Shown here: positions 13,301 through 24,714 of the stretch, one piece after another
How positions within the stretch are numbered: the first letter of the stretch is position 1
Layout of the letters: the number at the start of each line of letters is the position of its first letter
Assembly: GCF_051020985.1 (NCBI RefSeq)
Contig: NW_027475133.1
Span: forward strand, 1,612,001-1,676,000
DNA from: Nomia melanderi
Taxonomy: Eukaryota > Arthropoda > Insecta > Hymenoptera > Halictidae
Direction of reading: 5' to 3'
Length of the DNA stretch: 64,000 nt
The notes under the pieces: generated by a model
Seen by the model: only the letters and a program-made list of their open reading frames with translations
What the model was told of the DNA's origin: nothing
The model's database searches: none
Made by a program: the position numbers and the translations under genes

Positions 13301-14582
13301 CCAATATATATCTGGTGATATCTCGGGCACTATTAGAGATAGCGCAATAAGCCAAAGGGAATTATCTGCAGGAGGCCCTGGCGCATGCATCTGTGCAGCG
13401 GGAACGACCTAGGACCACCAGGGACCGAGAAAACCACCGTCTCATGGGGCCGGACACTCAGGGTAAGGGAAAAATCCAATATATATCTGGTGATATCTCG
13501 GGTGCTATTAGAGATAGCGTAGTAAACCAAAGTGAATTATCTGCAGGAGGCCCTGGCGCAAGAATCTGTGCAGCGGGAACGACCTAGGACCACCCGGGGC
13601 CGAGACAACCACCGTCTCATGGGGCCGGACACTCAGGGTCAGGGGAAAATCCAGTATATATCTGGTGATATCTCGGGTGCTATTAGAGATAGCGTAATAA
13701 ACCAAAGTGCATTGTCTGTAGGAGGCCCTGGCGCATGAATCTGTGCAGCGGGAACGACCTCGGACCACGAGGGGCCGAGAAAACCACAGTCTCATGGGGC
13801 CGGACACTCAGGGTCAGGGGAAAATCCAGTATATATCTGGTGATATCTCGGGTGCTATTACAGATAGCGCAATAAATCAAAGTGCATTGTCTGTAGGAGG
13901 CCCTGGCGCATGAATCTGTGCAGCGGGAACGACCTCGGACCACCAGGGGCCGAGAAAACCGCAGTCTCATGGGGCCGGACACTCAGGGTCAGGGAAAAAT
14001 CCAATATATATCTGGTGATATCTCGGGTGCTATTACAGATAGAGCAATAAATCAAAGTGCATTGTCTGTAGGAGGCCCTGGCGCATGAATGTGTGCAGCG
14101 GGAACGACCTCGGACCACCAGGGGCCGAGAAAACCGCAGTCTCATGGGGCCGGACACTCAGGGTCAGGGAAAAATCCAATATATATCTGGTGATATCTCG
14201 GGCGCTATTAGAGATAGCGCAATAAGCCAAAGGGAATTATCTGCAGGAGGCCCTGGCGCATGAATCTGTGCAGCGGGAAGGATCTCGGACCATCAGGGGC
14301 CGAGACATCCACCGTCTCATGGGGCCGGGCACTCAGGGTCAGGGAAAAATCCAATATATATCTGGTGATATCTCGGGTGCTATTACAGATAGCGCAATAA
14401 ATCGAAGTGCATTGTCTGTAGGAGGCCCTGGCGCATGAATCTGTGCAGCGGGAACGACCTCGGACCACCAGGGGCCGAGAAAAGCACATTCTCATGGGGC
14501 CGGACACTCAGGGTCAGGGTAAAATCCAATATATATCTGGTGATATCTCGGGTGCTATTAGAGATAGCGCAATAAACCAAAG

Positions 14583-15632
14583 TGAATTATCTGCAGGAAG
14601 CCCTGGCGCATGAATCTGTGCAACGGGAACGACCTCGGACCACCAGGGGCCGAGAAAACCACAGTCTCATGGGGCCGGATACTCAGGGTCAGGGGAAAAT
14701 CCAATATAGATCTGGTGATATCTCGGGTGCTATTACAGATAGCGCAATAAATCATAGTGCATTGTCTGTAGGAGGCCCTGGCGCATGAATCTGGCCAGCG
14801 GGAACGACCTCGGACCACCAGGGGCCGAGAAAACCGCAGTCTCATGGGGCCGGACACTCAGGGTCAGGGAAAAATCCAATATATATCTGGTGATATCTCA
14901 GGCGCTATTAGAGATAGCGCAATAAATCAAAGTGCATTGTCTGTAGGAGGCCCTGGCGCATGAATCTGTGCAGCGGGAACGACCTCGGAACACCAGGGGC
15001 CGAGAAAACCACCGTCTCATTGGGCAGGACACTCAGGGTCAGTGAAAAATCCAATATATATCTGTTGATATCTCGGGCGCTATTAGAGATAGCGCAATAA
15101 ATCAAAGTGAATTATCTGCAGGAGGCCCTGGCGCATGAATCTGTGCAACGGGAACGACCTCGGACCACCAGGGGCCGAGAAAACCACAGTCTCATGGGGC
15201 CGGATACTCAGGGTCAGGGGAAAATCCAATATAGATCTGGTGATATCTCGGGTGCTATTACAGATAGCGCAATAAATCATAGTGCATTGTCTGTAGGAGG
15301 CCCTGGCGCATGAATCTGGCCAGCGGGAACGACCTCGGACCACCAGGGGCCGAGAAAACCGCAGTCTCATGGGGCCGGACACTCAGGGTCAGGGAAAAAT
15401 CCAATATATATCTGGTGATATCTCAGGCGCTATTAGAGATAGCGCAATAAATCAAAGTGCATTGTCTGTAGGAGGCCCTGGCGCATGAATCTGTGCAGCG
15501 GGAACGACCTCGGAACACCAGGGGCCGAGAAAACCACCGTCTCATTGGGCAGGACACTCAGGGTCAGTGAAAAATCCAATATATACCTGTTGATATCTCG
15601 GGCGCTATTAGAGATAGCGCAATAAATCAAAG
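14583..15632 (+). repeat. 525-bp trimer tandem duplication between the large copies
   Basis: Two trimers (14583-15107 and 15108-15632) match at an offset of 525 bp. Each has a GTGCAACGGG class A monomer with GGATACTC, an ATCATAGTG class B monomer with CTGGCCAGCGG, and a GGAACACCAGG monomer with CTCATTGGGCAGG and CTGTTGATATC. The second trimer runs into the start of large copy 2, so this trimer step marks the junction of the large duplication. Confidence 0.8.
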
Positions 15633-18600
15633 TGAATTATCTGCAGGAGGCCCTGGCGCATGAATCTGTGCAGCGGGAACGACCTCGGACCACCAGGGGC
15701 CGAGAAAACCACCGTCTCATGGGGCCGGACACTCAGGGTCAGGAAAAAATCCAATATATATCTGGTGATATCTCGGGTGCTATTACAGATAGCGCAATAA
15801 ATCAAATTGCATTGTCTGTAGGAGGCCCTGGGGCATAAATGTGGACAGCGGGAACGACCTCGGACCATCAGGGGCCGAGAAAACCACCGTCTCATGGGGC
15901 CGGACACTCAGGGTCAGGGGAAAATCCAATATTTATCTGGTGATATCTTGGGTGCTATTACAGATAGCGCAATAAATCAAAGTGCATTGTCTGTAGGAGG
16001 CCCTGGCGCATGAATCTGTGCAGCGGGAACGACCTCGGACCACCAGGGGCCGAGAAAACCACAGTCTCATGGGGCCGGACACTCAGGGTCAGGGAAAAAT
16101 TCAATATATATCTGGTGATATCTTGGGTGCTATTAGAGATAGCGCAATAAACCAAAGTGAGTTATCTGCAGGAGGCCCTGGCGCATGAATCTGTGCAACG
16201 GGAACGACCTCGGACCACCAGGGGCCGAAAAAACCACAGTCTCATGGGGCCGGACACTCAGGGTCAGGGAAAAATCCAATATATATCTGGTGATATCTCG
16301 GGTGCTATTACAGATAGCGCAATAAATCAAAGTGCATTGTCTGTAGGAGGCCCTGGCGCATGAACCTGTTCAGCGGGAACGTTCTCGGACCACCAGGGGC
16401 CGAGAAAACGACCGTCTCATGGGGCCGGACGCTCAGGGTCAGTGAAAAATCCAATAGATATCTGGTGATATCTCGGGTGCTATTAGAGATAGCGCAATAA
16501 CCCAAAGTGAATTATCTGCAGGAGGCCCTGGCGCATGAATCTGTGCAACGGGAACGACCTCGGACCACCAGGGGCCGAGAAAACCACAGTCTCATGGGGC
16601 CGGATACTCAGGGTCAGGGGAAAATCCAATATAGATCTGGTGATATCTCGGGTGCTATTACAGATAGCGCAATAAATCATAGTGCATTGTCTGTAGGAGG
16701 CCCTGGCGCATGAATCTGGCCAGCGGGAACGACCTCGGACCACCAGCGGCCGAGAAAACCACCGTCTCATGGGGCCGGACACTCAGGGTCGGGGAAAAAT
16801 CAAATATATATCTGGTGATATCTCGGGTGCTATTAGAGATAGCGCAATAAACCAAAGTGAATTGTCTGCAGGAGGCCCTGGCGCATGAATCTGTGCAGCG
16901 GGAACAACCTCGGACCACCAGGGGCCGAGAAAACCACAGTCTCATGGGGCCGGACGCTCAGGGTCAGTGAAAAATCCAATATATATCTGGTGATATCTCG
17001 GGTGCTATTAGAGATAGCGCAATAAACCAAAGTGAATTATCTGCTGGAGGCCCTGGCGCATGAATCTGTGCAACGGGAACGACCTCGGACCACCAGGGGC
17101 CGAGAAAACCACAGTCTCATGGGGCCGGATACTCAGGGTCAGGGGAAAATCCAATATATATCTGGTGATATCTCGGGTGCTATTACAGATAGCGCAATAA
17201 ATCAAAGTGCATTGCCTGTAGGAGGCCCTGGCGCATGAATCTGTGCAGCGGGAACAACCTCGGACCACCAGGGGCCGAGAAAACCACAGTCTCATGGGGC
17301 CGGACACTCAGGGTCAGGGCAAAATCCAATATATATGTGGTGATATCTCGGGTGCTATTACAGATAGCGCAATAAATCAAAGTGCATTGTCTGTAGGAGG
17401 CCCTGGCGCATGAATCTGTGCAGCGGGAACGACCTCAGACCACCAGGGGCCGAGGAAACCACAGTCTCATGGGGCCGGACACTCAGGGTCAGGGCAAAAT
17501 CCAATATATATCTGGTGATATCTCGGGTGCTATTAGAGATAGCGCAATAAATCAAATTGCATTGTCTGTAGGAGGCCCTGGCGCATAAATGTGGACAGCG
17601 GGAACGACCTCGGACCATCAGGGGCCGAGAAAACCACCGTCTCATGGGGCCGGACACTCAGGGTCAGGGGAAAATCCAATATTTATCTGGTGATATCTTG
17701 GGTGCTATTACAGATAGCGCAATAAATCAAAGTGCATTGTCTGTAGGAGGCCCTGGCGCATGAATCTGTGCAGCGGGAACGACCTCGGACCACCAGGGGC
17801 CGAGAAAACCACAGTCTCATGGGGCCGGACACTCAGGGTCAGGGAAAAATTCAATATATATCTGGTGATATCTTGGGTGCTATTAGAGATAGCGCAATAA
17901 ACCAAAGTGAGTTATCTGCAGGAGGCCCTGGCGCATGAATCTGTGCAACGGGAACGACCTCGGACCACCAGGGGCCGAAAAAACCACAGTCTCATGGGGC
18001 CGGACACTCAGGGTCAGTGAAAAATCCAATATATATCTGGTGATATCTCGGGTGCTATTAGAGATAGCGCAATAAACCAAAGTGAGTTATCTGCAGGAGG
18101 CCCTGGCGCATGAATCTGTGCAACGGGAACGACCTCGGACCACCAGGGGCCGAAAAAACCACAGTCTCATGGGGCCGGACACTCAGGGTCAGGCAAAAAT
18201 CCAATATATATCTGGTGATATCTCGGGTGCTATTACAGATAGCGCAATAAATCAAAGTGCATTGTCTGTAGGAGGCCCTGGCGCATGAATCTGTGCAGCG
18301 GGAACGACCTCGGACCACCAGGGGCCGTGAAAACCACAGTCTCATGGGGCCGGACACTCAGGGTCAGGGGAAAATCCAATATATATCTGGTGATATCTCG
18401 GGTGCTATTAAAGATAGCGCAATAAACTAAAGTGAATTATCTGCAGGAGGCCCTGGCGCATGAATGTGTGCAGCGGGAACGACCTCGGACCACCAGGGGC
18501 CGAGAAAAGCGCAGTCTCATGGGGCCGGACACTCAGGGTCAGGGAAAAATCCAATATATATCTGGTGATATCTCGGGCGCTATTAGAGATAGCGCAATGA

Positions 18601-21600
18601 GCCAAAGGGAATTATCTGCAGGAGGCCCTGGCGCATGCATCTGTGCAGCGGGAACGACCTAGTACCACCAGGGACCGAGAAAACCACCGTCTCATGGGGC
18701 CGGACACTCAGGGTCAGGGAAAAATCCAATATATATCTGGTGATATCTCTTGTGCTATTAGAGATAGCGCAATAAACGAAAGTGAATTATCTGCAGGAGG
18801 CCCTGGCGCATGAATCTGTGCAGCGGGAACGACCGCGGACCACCAGGGGCCGAGAAAACCACCGTCTCATGGGGCCGGACACTCTGGGTCAGCAAAAAAT
18901 CCAATATATATGTGGTGATATCTCGGGTGCTATTACAGATAGCGCAATAAATCAAAGTGCATTGTCTGTAGGAGGCCCTGGCGCATGAATCTGTGCAGCG
19001 GGAACGACCTCAGACCACCAGGGGCCGAGGAAACCACAGTCTCATGGGGCCGGACACTCAGGGTCAGGGCAAAATCCAATATATATCTGGAGATATCTCG
19101 GGTGCTATTAGAGATAGCGCAATAAATCAAATTGCATTGTCTGTAGGAGGCCCTGGCGCATAAATGTGGACAGCGGGAACGACCTCGGACCATCAGGGGC
19201 CGAGAAAACCACCGTCTCATGGGGCCGGACACTCAGGGTCAGGGGAAAATCCAATATTTATCTGGTGATATCTTGGGTGCTATTACAGATAGCGCAATAA
19301 ATCAAAGTGCATTGTCTGTAGGAGGCCCTGGCGCATGAATCTGTGCAGCGGGAACGACCGCGGACCACCAGGGGCCGAGAAAACCACAGTCTCATGGGGC
19401 CGGACACTCAGGGTCAGGGAAAAATTCAATATATATCTGGTGATATCTTGGGTGCTATTAGAGATAGCGCAATAAACCAAAGTGAGTTATCTGCAGGAGG
19501 CCCTGGCGCATGAATCTGTGCATCGGGAACGACCACGGACCACCAGGGGCCGAAAAAACCACAGTCTCATGGGGCCGGACACTCAGGGTCAGGGAAAAAT
19601 CCAATATATATCTGGTGATATCTCGGGTGCTATTACAGATAGCGCAATAAATCAAAGTGCATTGTCTGTAGGAGGCCCTGGCGCATGAATCTGTGCAGCG
19701 GGAACGACCTCGGACCACCAGGGGCCGAGAAAACCACAGTCTCATGGGGCCGGACACTCAGGGTCAGGGAAAAATTCAATATATATCTGGTGATATCTTG
19801 GGTGCTATTAGAGATAGCGCAATAAACCAAAGTGAGTTATCTGCAGGAGGCCCTGGCGCATGAATCTGTGCAACGGGAACGACCTCGGACCACCAGGGGC
19901 CGAAAAAACCACAGTCTCATGGGGCCGGACACTCAGGGTCAGTGAAAAATCCAATATATATCTGGTGATATCTCGGGTGCTATTAGAGATAGCGCAATAA
20001 ACCAAAGTGAGTTATCTGCAGGAGGCCCTGGCGCATGAATCTGTGCAACGGGAACGACCTCGGACCACCAGGGGCCGAAAAAACCACAGTCTCATGGGGC
20101 CGGACACTCAGGGTCAGGCAAAAATCCAATATATATCTGGTGATATCTCGGGTGCTATTACAGATAGCGCAATAAATCAAAGTGCATTGTCTGTAGGAGG
20201 CCCTGGCGCATGAATCTGTGCAGCGGGAACGACCTCGGACCACCAGGGGCCGTGAAAACCACAGTCTCATGGGGCCGGACACTCAGGGTCAGGGGAAAAT
20301 CCAATATATATCTGGTGATATCTCGGGTGCTATTAAAGATAGCGCAATAAACTAAAGTGAATTATCTGCAGGAGGCCCTGGCGCATGAATGTGTGCAGCG
20401 GGAACGACCTCGAACCACCAGGGGCCGAGAAAAGCGCAGTCTCATGGGGCCGGACACTCAGGGTCAGGGAAAAATCCAATATATATCTGGTGATATCTCG
20501 GGCGCTATTAGAGATAGCGCAATAAGCCAAAGGGAATTATCTGCAGGAGGCCCTGGCGCATGCATCTGTGCAGCGGGAACGACCTAGTACCACCAGGGAC
20601 CGAGAAAACCACCGTCTCATGGGGCCGGACACTCAGGGTCAGGGAAAAATCCAATATATATCTGGTGATATCTCTTGTGCTATTAGAGATAGCGCAATAA
20701 ACGAAAGTGAATTATCTGCAGGAGGCCCTGGCGCATGAATCTGTGCAGCGGGAACGACCGCGGACCACCAGGGGCCGAGAAAACCACCGTCTCATGGGGC
20801 CGGACACTCTGGGTCAGCAAAAAATCCAATATATATGTGGTGATATCTCGGGTGCTATTACAGATAGCGCAATAAATCAAAGTGCATTGTCTGTAGGAGG
20901 CCCTGGCGCGTGAATCTGTGCAGCGGGAACGACCTCAGACCACCAGGGGCCGAGGAAACCACAGTCTCATGGGGCCGGACACTCAGGGTCAGGGCAAAAT
21001 CCAATATATATCAGGTGATATCTCGGGTGCTATTAGAGATAGCGCAATAAATCAAATTGCATTGTCTGTAGGAGGCCCTGGCGCATAAATGTGGACAGCG
21101 GGAACGACCTCGGACCATCAGGGGCCGAGAAAACCACCGTCTCATGGGGCCGGACACTCAGGGTCAGGGGAAAATCCAATATTTATCTGGTGATATCTTG
21201 GGTGCTATTACAGATAGCGCAATAAATCAAAGTGCATTGTCTGTAGGAGGCCCTGGCGCATGAATCTGTGCAGCGGGAACGACCGCGGACCACCAGGGGC
21301 CGAGAAAACCACAGTCTCATGGGGCCGGACACTCAGGGTCAGGGAAAAATCCAATATATATCTGGTGATATCTCGGGCGCTATTAGAGATAGCGCAATAA
21401 GCCAAAGGGAATTATCTGCAGGAGGCCCTGGCGCATGCATCTGTGCAGCGGGAACGACCTAGGACCACCAGGGACCGAGAAAACCACCGTCTCATGGGGC
21501 CGGACACTCAGGGTAAGGGAAAAATCCAATATATATCTGGTGATATCTCGGGTGCTATTAGAGATAGCGTAGTAAACCAAAGTGAATTATCTGCAGGAGG

Positions 21601-22870
21601 CCCTGGCGCAAGAATCTGTGCAGCGGGAACGACCTAGGACCACCCGGGGCCGAGACAACCACCGTCTCATGGGGCCGGACACTCAGGGTCAGGGGAAAAT
21701 CCAGTATATATCTGGTGATATCTCGGGTGCTATTAGAGATAGCGTAATAAACCAAAGTGCATTGTCTGTAGGAGGCCCTGGCGCATGAATCTGTGCAGCG
21801 GGAACGACCTCGGACCACGAGGGGCCGAGAAAACCACAGTCTCATGGGGCCGGACACTCAGGGTCAGGGGAAAATCCAGTATATATCTGGTGATATCTCG
21901 GGTGCTATTACAGATAGCGCAATAAATCAAAGTGCATTGTCTGTAGGAGGCCCTGGCGCATGAATCTGTGCAGCGGGAACGACCTCGGACCACCAGGGGC
22001 CGAGAAAACCGCAGTCTCATGGGGCCGGACACTCAGGGTCAGGGAAAAATCCAATATATATCTGGTGATATCTCGGGTGCTATTACAGATAGAGCAATAA
22101 ATCAAAGTGCATTGTCTGTAGGAGGCCCTGGCGCATGAATGTGTGCAGCGGGAACGACCTCGGACCACCAGGGGCCGAGAAAACCGCAGTCTCATGGGGC
22201 CGGACACTCAGGGTCAGGGAAAAATCCAATATATATCTGGTGATATCTCGGGCGCTATTAGAGATAGCGCAATAAGCCAAAGGGAATTATCTGCAGGAGG
22301 CCCTGGCGCATGAATCTGTGCAGCGGGAAGGATCTCGGACCATCAGGGGCCGAGACATCCACCGTCTCATGGGGCCGGGCACTCAGGGTCAGGGAAAAAT
22401 CCAATATATATCTGGTGATATCTCGGGTGCTATTACAGATAGCGCAATAAATCAAAGTGCATTGTCTGTAGGAGGCCCTGGCGCATGAATCTGTGCAGCG
22501 GGAACGACCTCGGACCACCAGGGGCCGAGAAAAGCACATTCTCATGGGGCCGGACACTCAGGGTCAGGGTAAAATCCAATATATATCTGGTGATATCTCG
22601 GGTGCTATTAGAGATAGCGCAATAAACCAAAGTGAATTATCTGCAGGAAGCCCTGGCGCATGAATCTGTGCAACGGGAACGACCTCGGACCACCAGGGGC
22701 CGAGAAAACCACAGTCTCATGGGGCCGGATACTCAGGGTCAGGGGAAAATCCAATATAGATCTGGTGATATCTCGGGTGCTATTACAGATAGCGCAATAA
22801 ATCATAGTGCATTGTCTGTAGGAGGCCCTGGCGCATGAATCTGGCCAGCGGGAACGACCTCGGACCACCA
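15340..22870 (+). repeat. Large higher-order repeat, copy 2 (about 7.5 kb, 43 monomers)
   Basis: Second copy of 7640-14830, longer by exactly two monomers (see 17843-18192). Copy-specific changes seen include 15583 (ATATACCTGTTG), 15830 (GGGGCATAAATG), 18599 (CAATGAGCC) and 20910 (GGCGCGTGAATC). Unrelated monomers in the window commonly differ at several per cent of positions, while these two copies show only a handful of changes over about 7 kb. The duplication is therefore recent, or the copies are being kept alike. Confidence 0.88.
17843..18192 (+). repeat. Two-monomer (350-bp) difference between the large copies
   Basis: At 10143 copy 1 reads TCAGGCAAAAATCC. At the 7,700-bp partner (17843) copy 2 reads TCAGGGAAAAATTC and runs on through two class A monomers with GTGAGTTATC and CCGAAAAAACC. 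It reaches the matching TCAGGCAAAAATCC near 18190. The extra pair matches the neighbouring 11.72-12.07 kb monomers (and their copy at 19.77-20.12 kb). This fits an unequal exchange or conversion inside the block, either a gain in copy 2 or a loss in copy 1. Confidence 0.8.
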
Positions 22871-23282
22871 GCGGCCGAGAAAACCACCGTCTCATGGGGC
22901 CGGACACTCAGGGTCGGGGAAAAATCCAATATATATCTGGTGATATCTCGGGTGCTATTAGAGATAGCGCAATAAACCAAAGTGAATTATCTGCAGGAAG
23001 CCCTGGCGCATGAATCTGTGCAACGGGAACGACCTCGGACCACCAGGGGCCGAGAAAACCACAGTCTCATGGGGCCGGATACTCAGGGTCAGGGGAAAAT
23101 CCAATATAGATCTGGTGATATCTCGGGTGCTATTACAGATAGCGCAATAAATCATAGTGCATTGTCTGTAGGAGGCCCTGGCGCATGAATCTGGCCAGCG
23201 GGAACGACCTCGGACCACCAGCGGCCGAGAAAACCACCGTCTCATGGGGCCGGACACTCAGGGTCGGGGAAAAATCCAATAT
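22583..23282 (+). repeat. 350-bp dimer tandem duplication
   Basis: A class A monomer with the rare CTGCAGGAAGCCCTGG and its following ATCATAGTG/CTGGCCAGCGG class B monomer are repeated 350 bp apart (markers near 22641 and 22991). I noticed no difference between the two copies, which suggests a very recent event. It sits at the right edge of the large duplication. Confidence 0.82.
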
Positions 23283-24714
23283 ATATCTGGTGATATCTCG
23301 GGTGCTATTAGAGATAGCGCAATAAACCAAAGTGAATTGTCTGCAGGAGGCCCTGGCGCATGAATCTGTGCAGCGGGAACGACCTCGGACCACCAGGGGC
23401 CGAGAAAACCGCAGTCTCATGGGGCCGGACACTCAGGGTCAGGGAAAAATCCAATATATATCTGGTGATATCTCGGGCGCTATTAGAGATAGCGCAATAA
23501 ATCAAAGTGCATTGTCTGTAGGAGGCCCTGGCGCATGAATCTGTGCAGCGGGAACGACCTCGGACCACGAGGGGCCGAGAAAACCACAGTCTCATGGGGC
23601 CGGACACTCAGGGTCAGGGGAAAATCCAGTATATATCTGGTGATATCTCGGGTGCTATTACAGATAGCGCAATAAATCAAAGTGCATTGTCTGTAGGAGG
23701 CCCTGGCGCATGAATCCGTGCAGCGGGAACGACCTCGGACCACCAGGGGCCGAGAAAACCACAGTCTCATGGGGCCGGACACTCAGGGTCAGGGGAAAAT
23801 CCAATATATATCTGGTGATATCTCGGGTGCTATTACAGATAGAGCAATAAATCAAAGTGCATTGTCTCTAGGAGGCCCTGGCGCATGAATGTGTGCAGCG
23901 AGAACGACCTCGGACCACCAGGGGCCGAGAAAACCGCAGTCTCATGGGGCCGGACACTCAGGGTCAGGGGAAAATCCAATATATATCTGGTGATATCTCG
24001 GGTGCTATTAGAGATAGCGCAATAAACCAAAGTGAATTATCTGCAGGAGGCCCTGGCGCATGAATCTGTGCAACGGGAACGTCCTCGGACCACCAGGGGC
24101 CGAGAAAACCACAGTCTCATGGGGCCGGACACTCAGGGTCAGTGGAAAATCCAATATAGATCTGGTGATATCTCGGGTGCTATTACAGATAGCGCAATAA
24201 ATCAAAGTGCATTACCTGTAGGTGGCCCTGGCGCATGAATCTGTGCAGCGGGAACGTCCTCGGACCTCCAGGGGCCGAGACAACGACCGTCTCATGGGGC
24301 CGGACACTCAGGGTCAGGGTAAAATCCAATATATATCTGGTGATATCTCGGGTGCTATTACAGATAGAGCAATAAATCAAAGTGCATTGTCTGTATGAGG
24401 CCCTGGCGCATGAATCTGTGCAGCGGGAACGACCTCGGACCACCAGGGGCCGAGAAAACCGCAGTCTCATGGGGCCGGACACTCAGGGTCAGGGGAAAAT
24501 CCAATATATATCTGGTGATATCTCTGGTGCTATTACAGATAGAGCAATAAATCAAAGTGCATTGTCTGTAGGAGGCCCTGGCGCATGAATGTGTGCAGCG
24601 GCAACGACCTCGGACCACCAGGGGCCGAGAAAACCGCAGTCTCATGGGGCCGGACATTCAGGGTCAGGGAAAAATCCAATATATATGTGGTGATATCTCG
24701 GGTGCTATTACAGA

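Larger units (their letters stand above)
7640..14830 (+). repeat. Large higher-order repeat, copy 1 (about 7.2 kb, 41 monomers)
   Basis: This block matches 15340-22870 monomer by monomer. The offset is 7,700 bp (44 monomers) up to about 10143 and 8,050 bp (46 monomers) after it. Rare private variants are shared at matching places: AATAGATATCTGG near 8753 and 16453, TCAAATATATATC near 9100 and 16800, CTGGAGATATC near 11038 and 19088, and GCATCGGGAACGACCACGG near 11470 and 19520. The few differences noted include 7842 (CGTCACATT against CGTCTCATT), 7979 (GGGATCGACC against GGGAACGACC) and 14404 (ATCGAAG against ATCAAAG). Boundaries were read by eye to within tens of bases. Confidence 0.88.
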
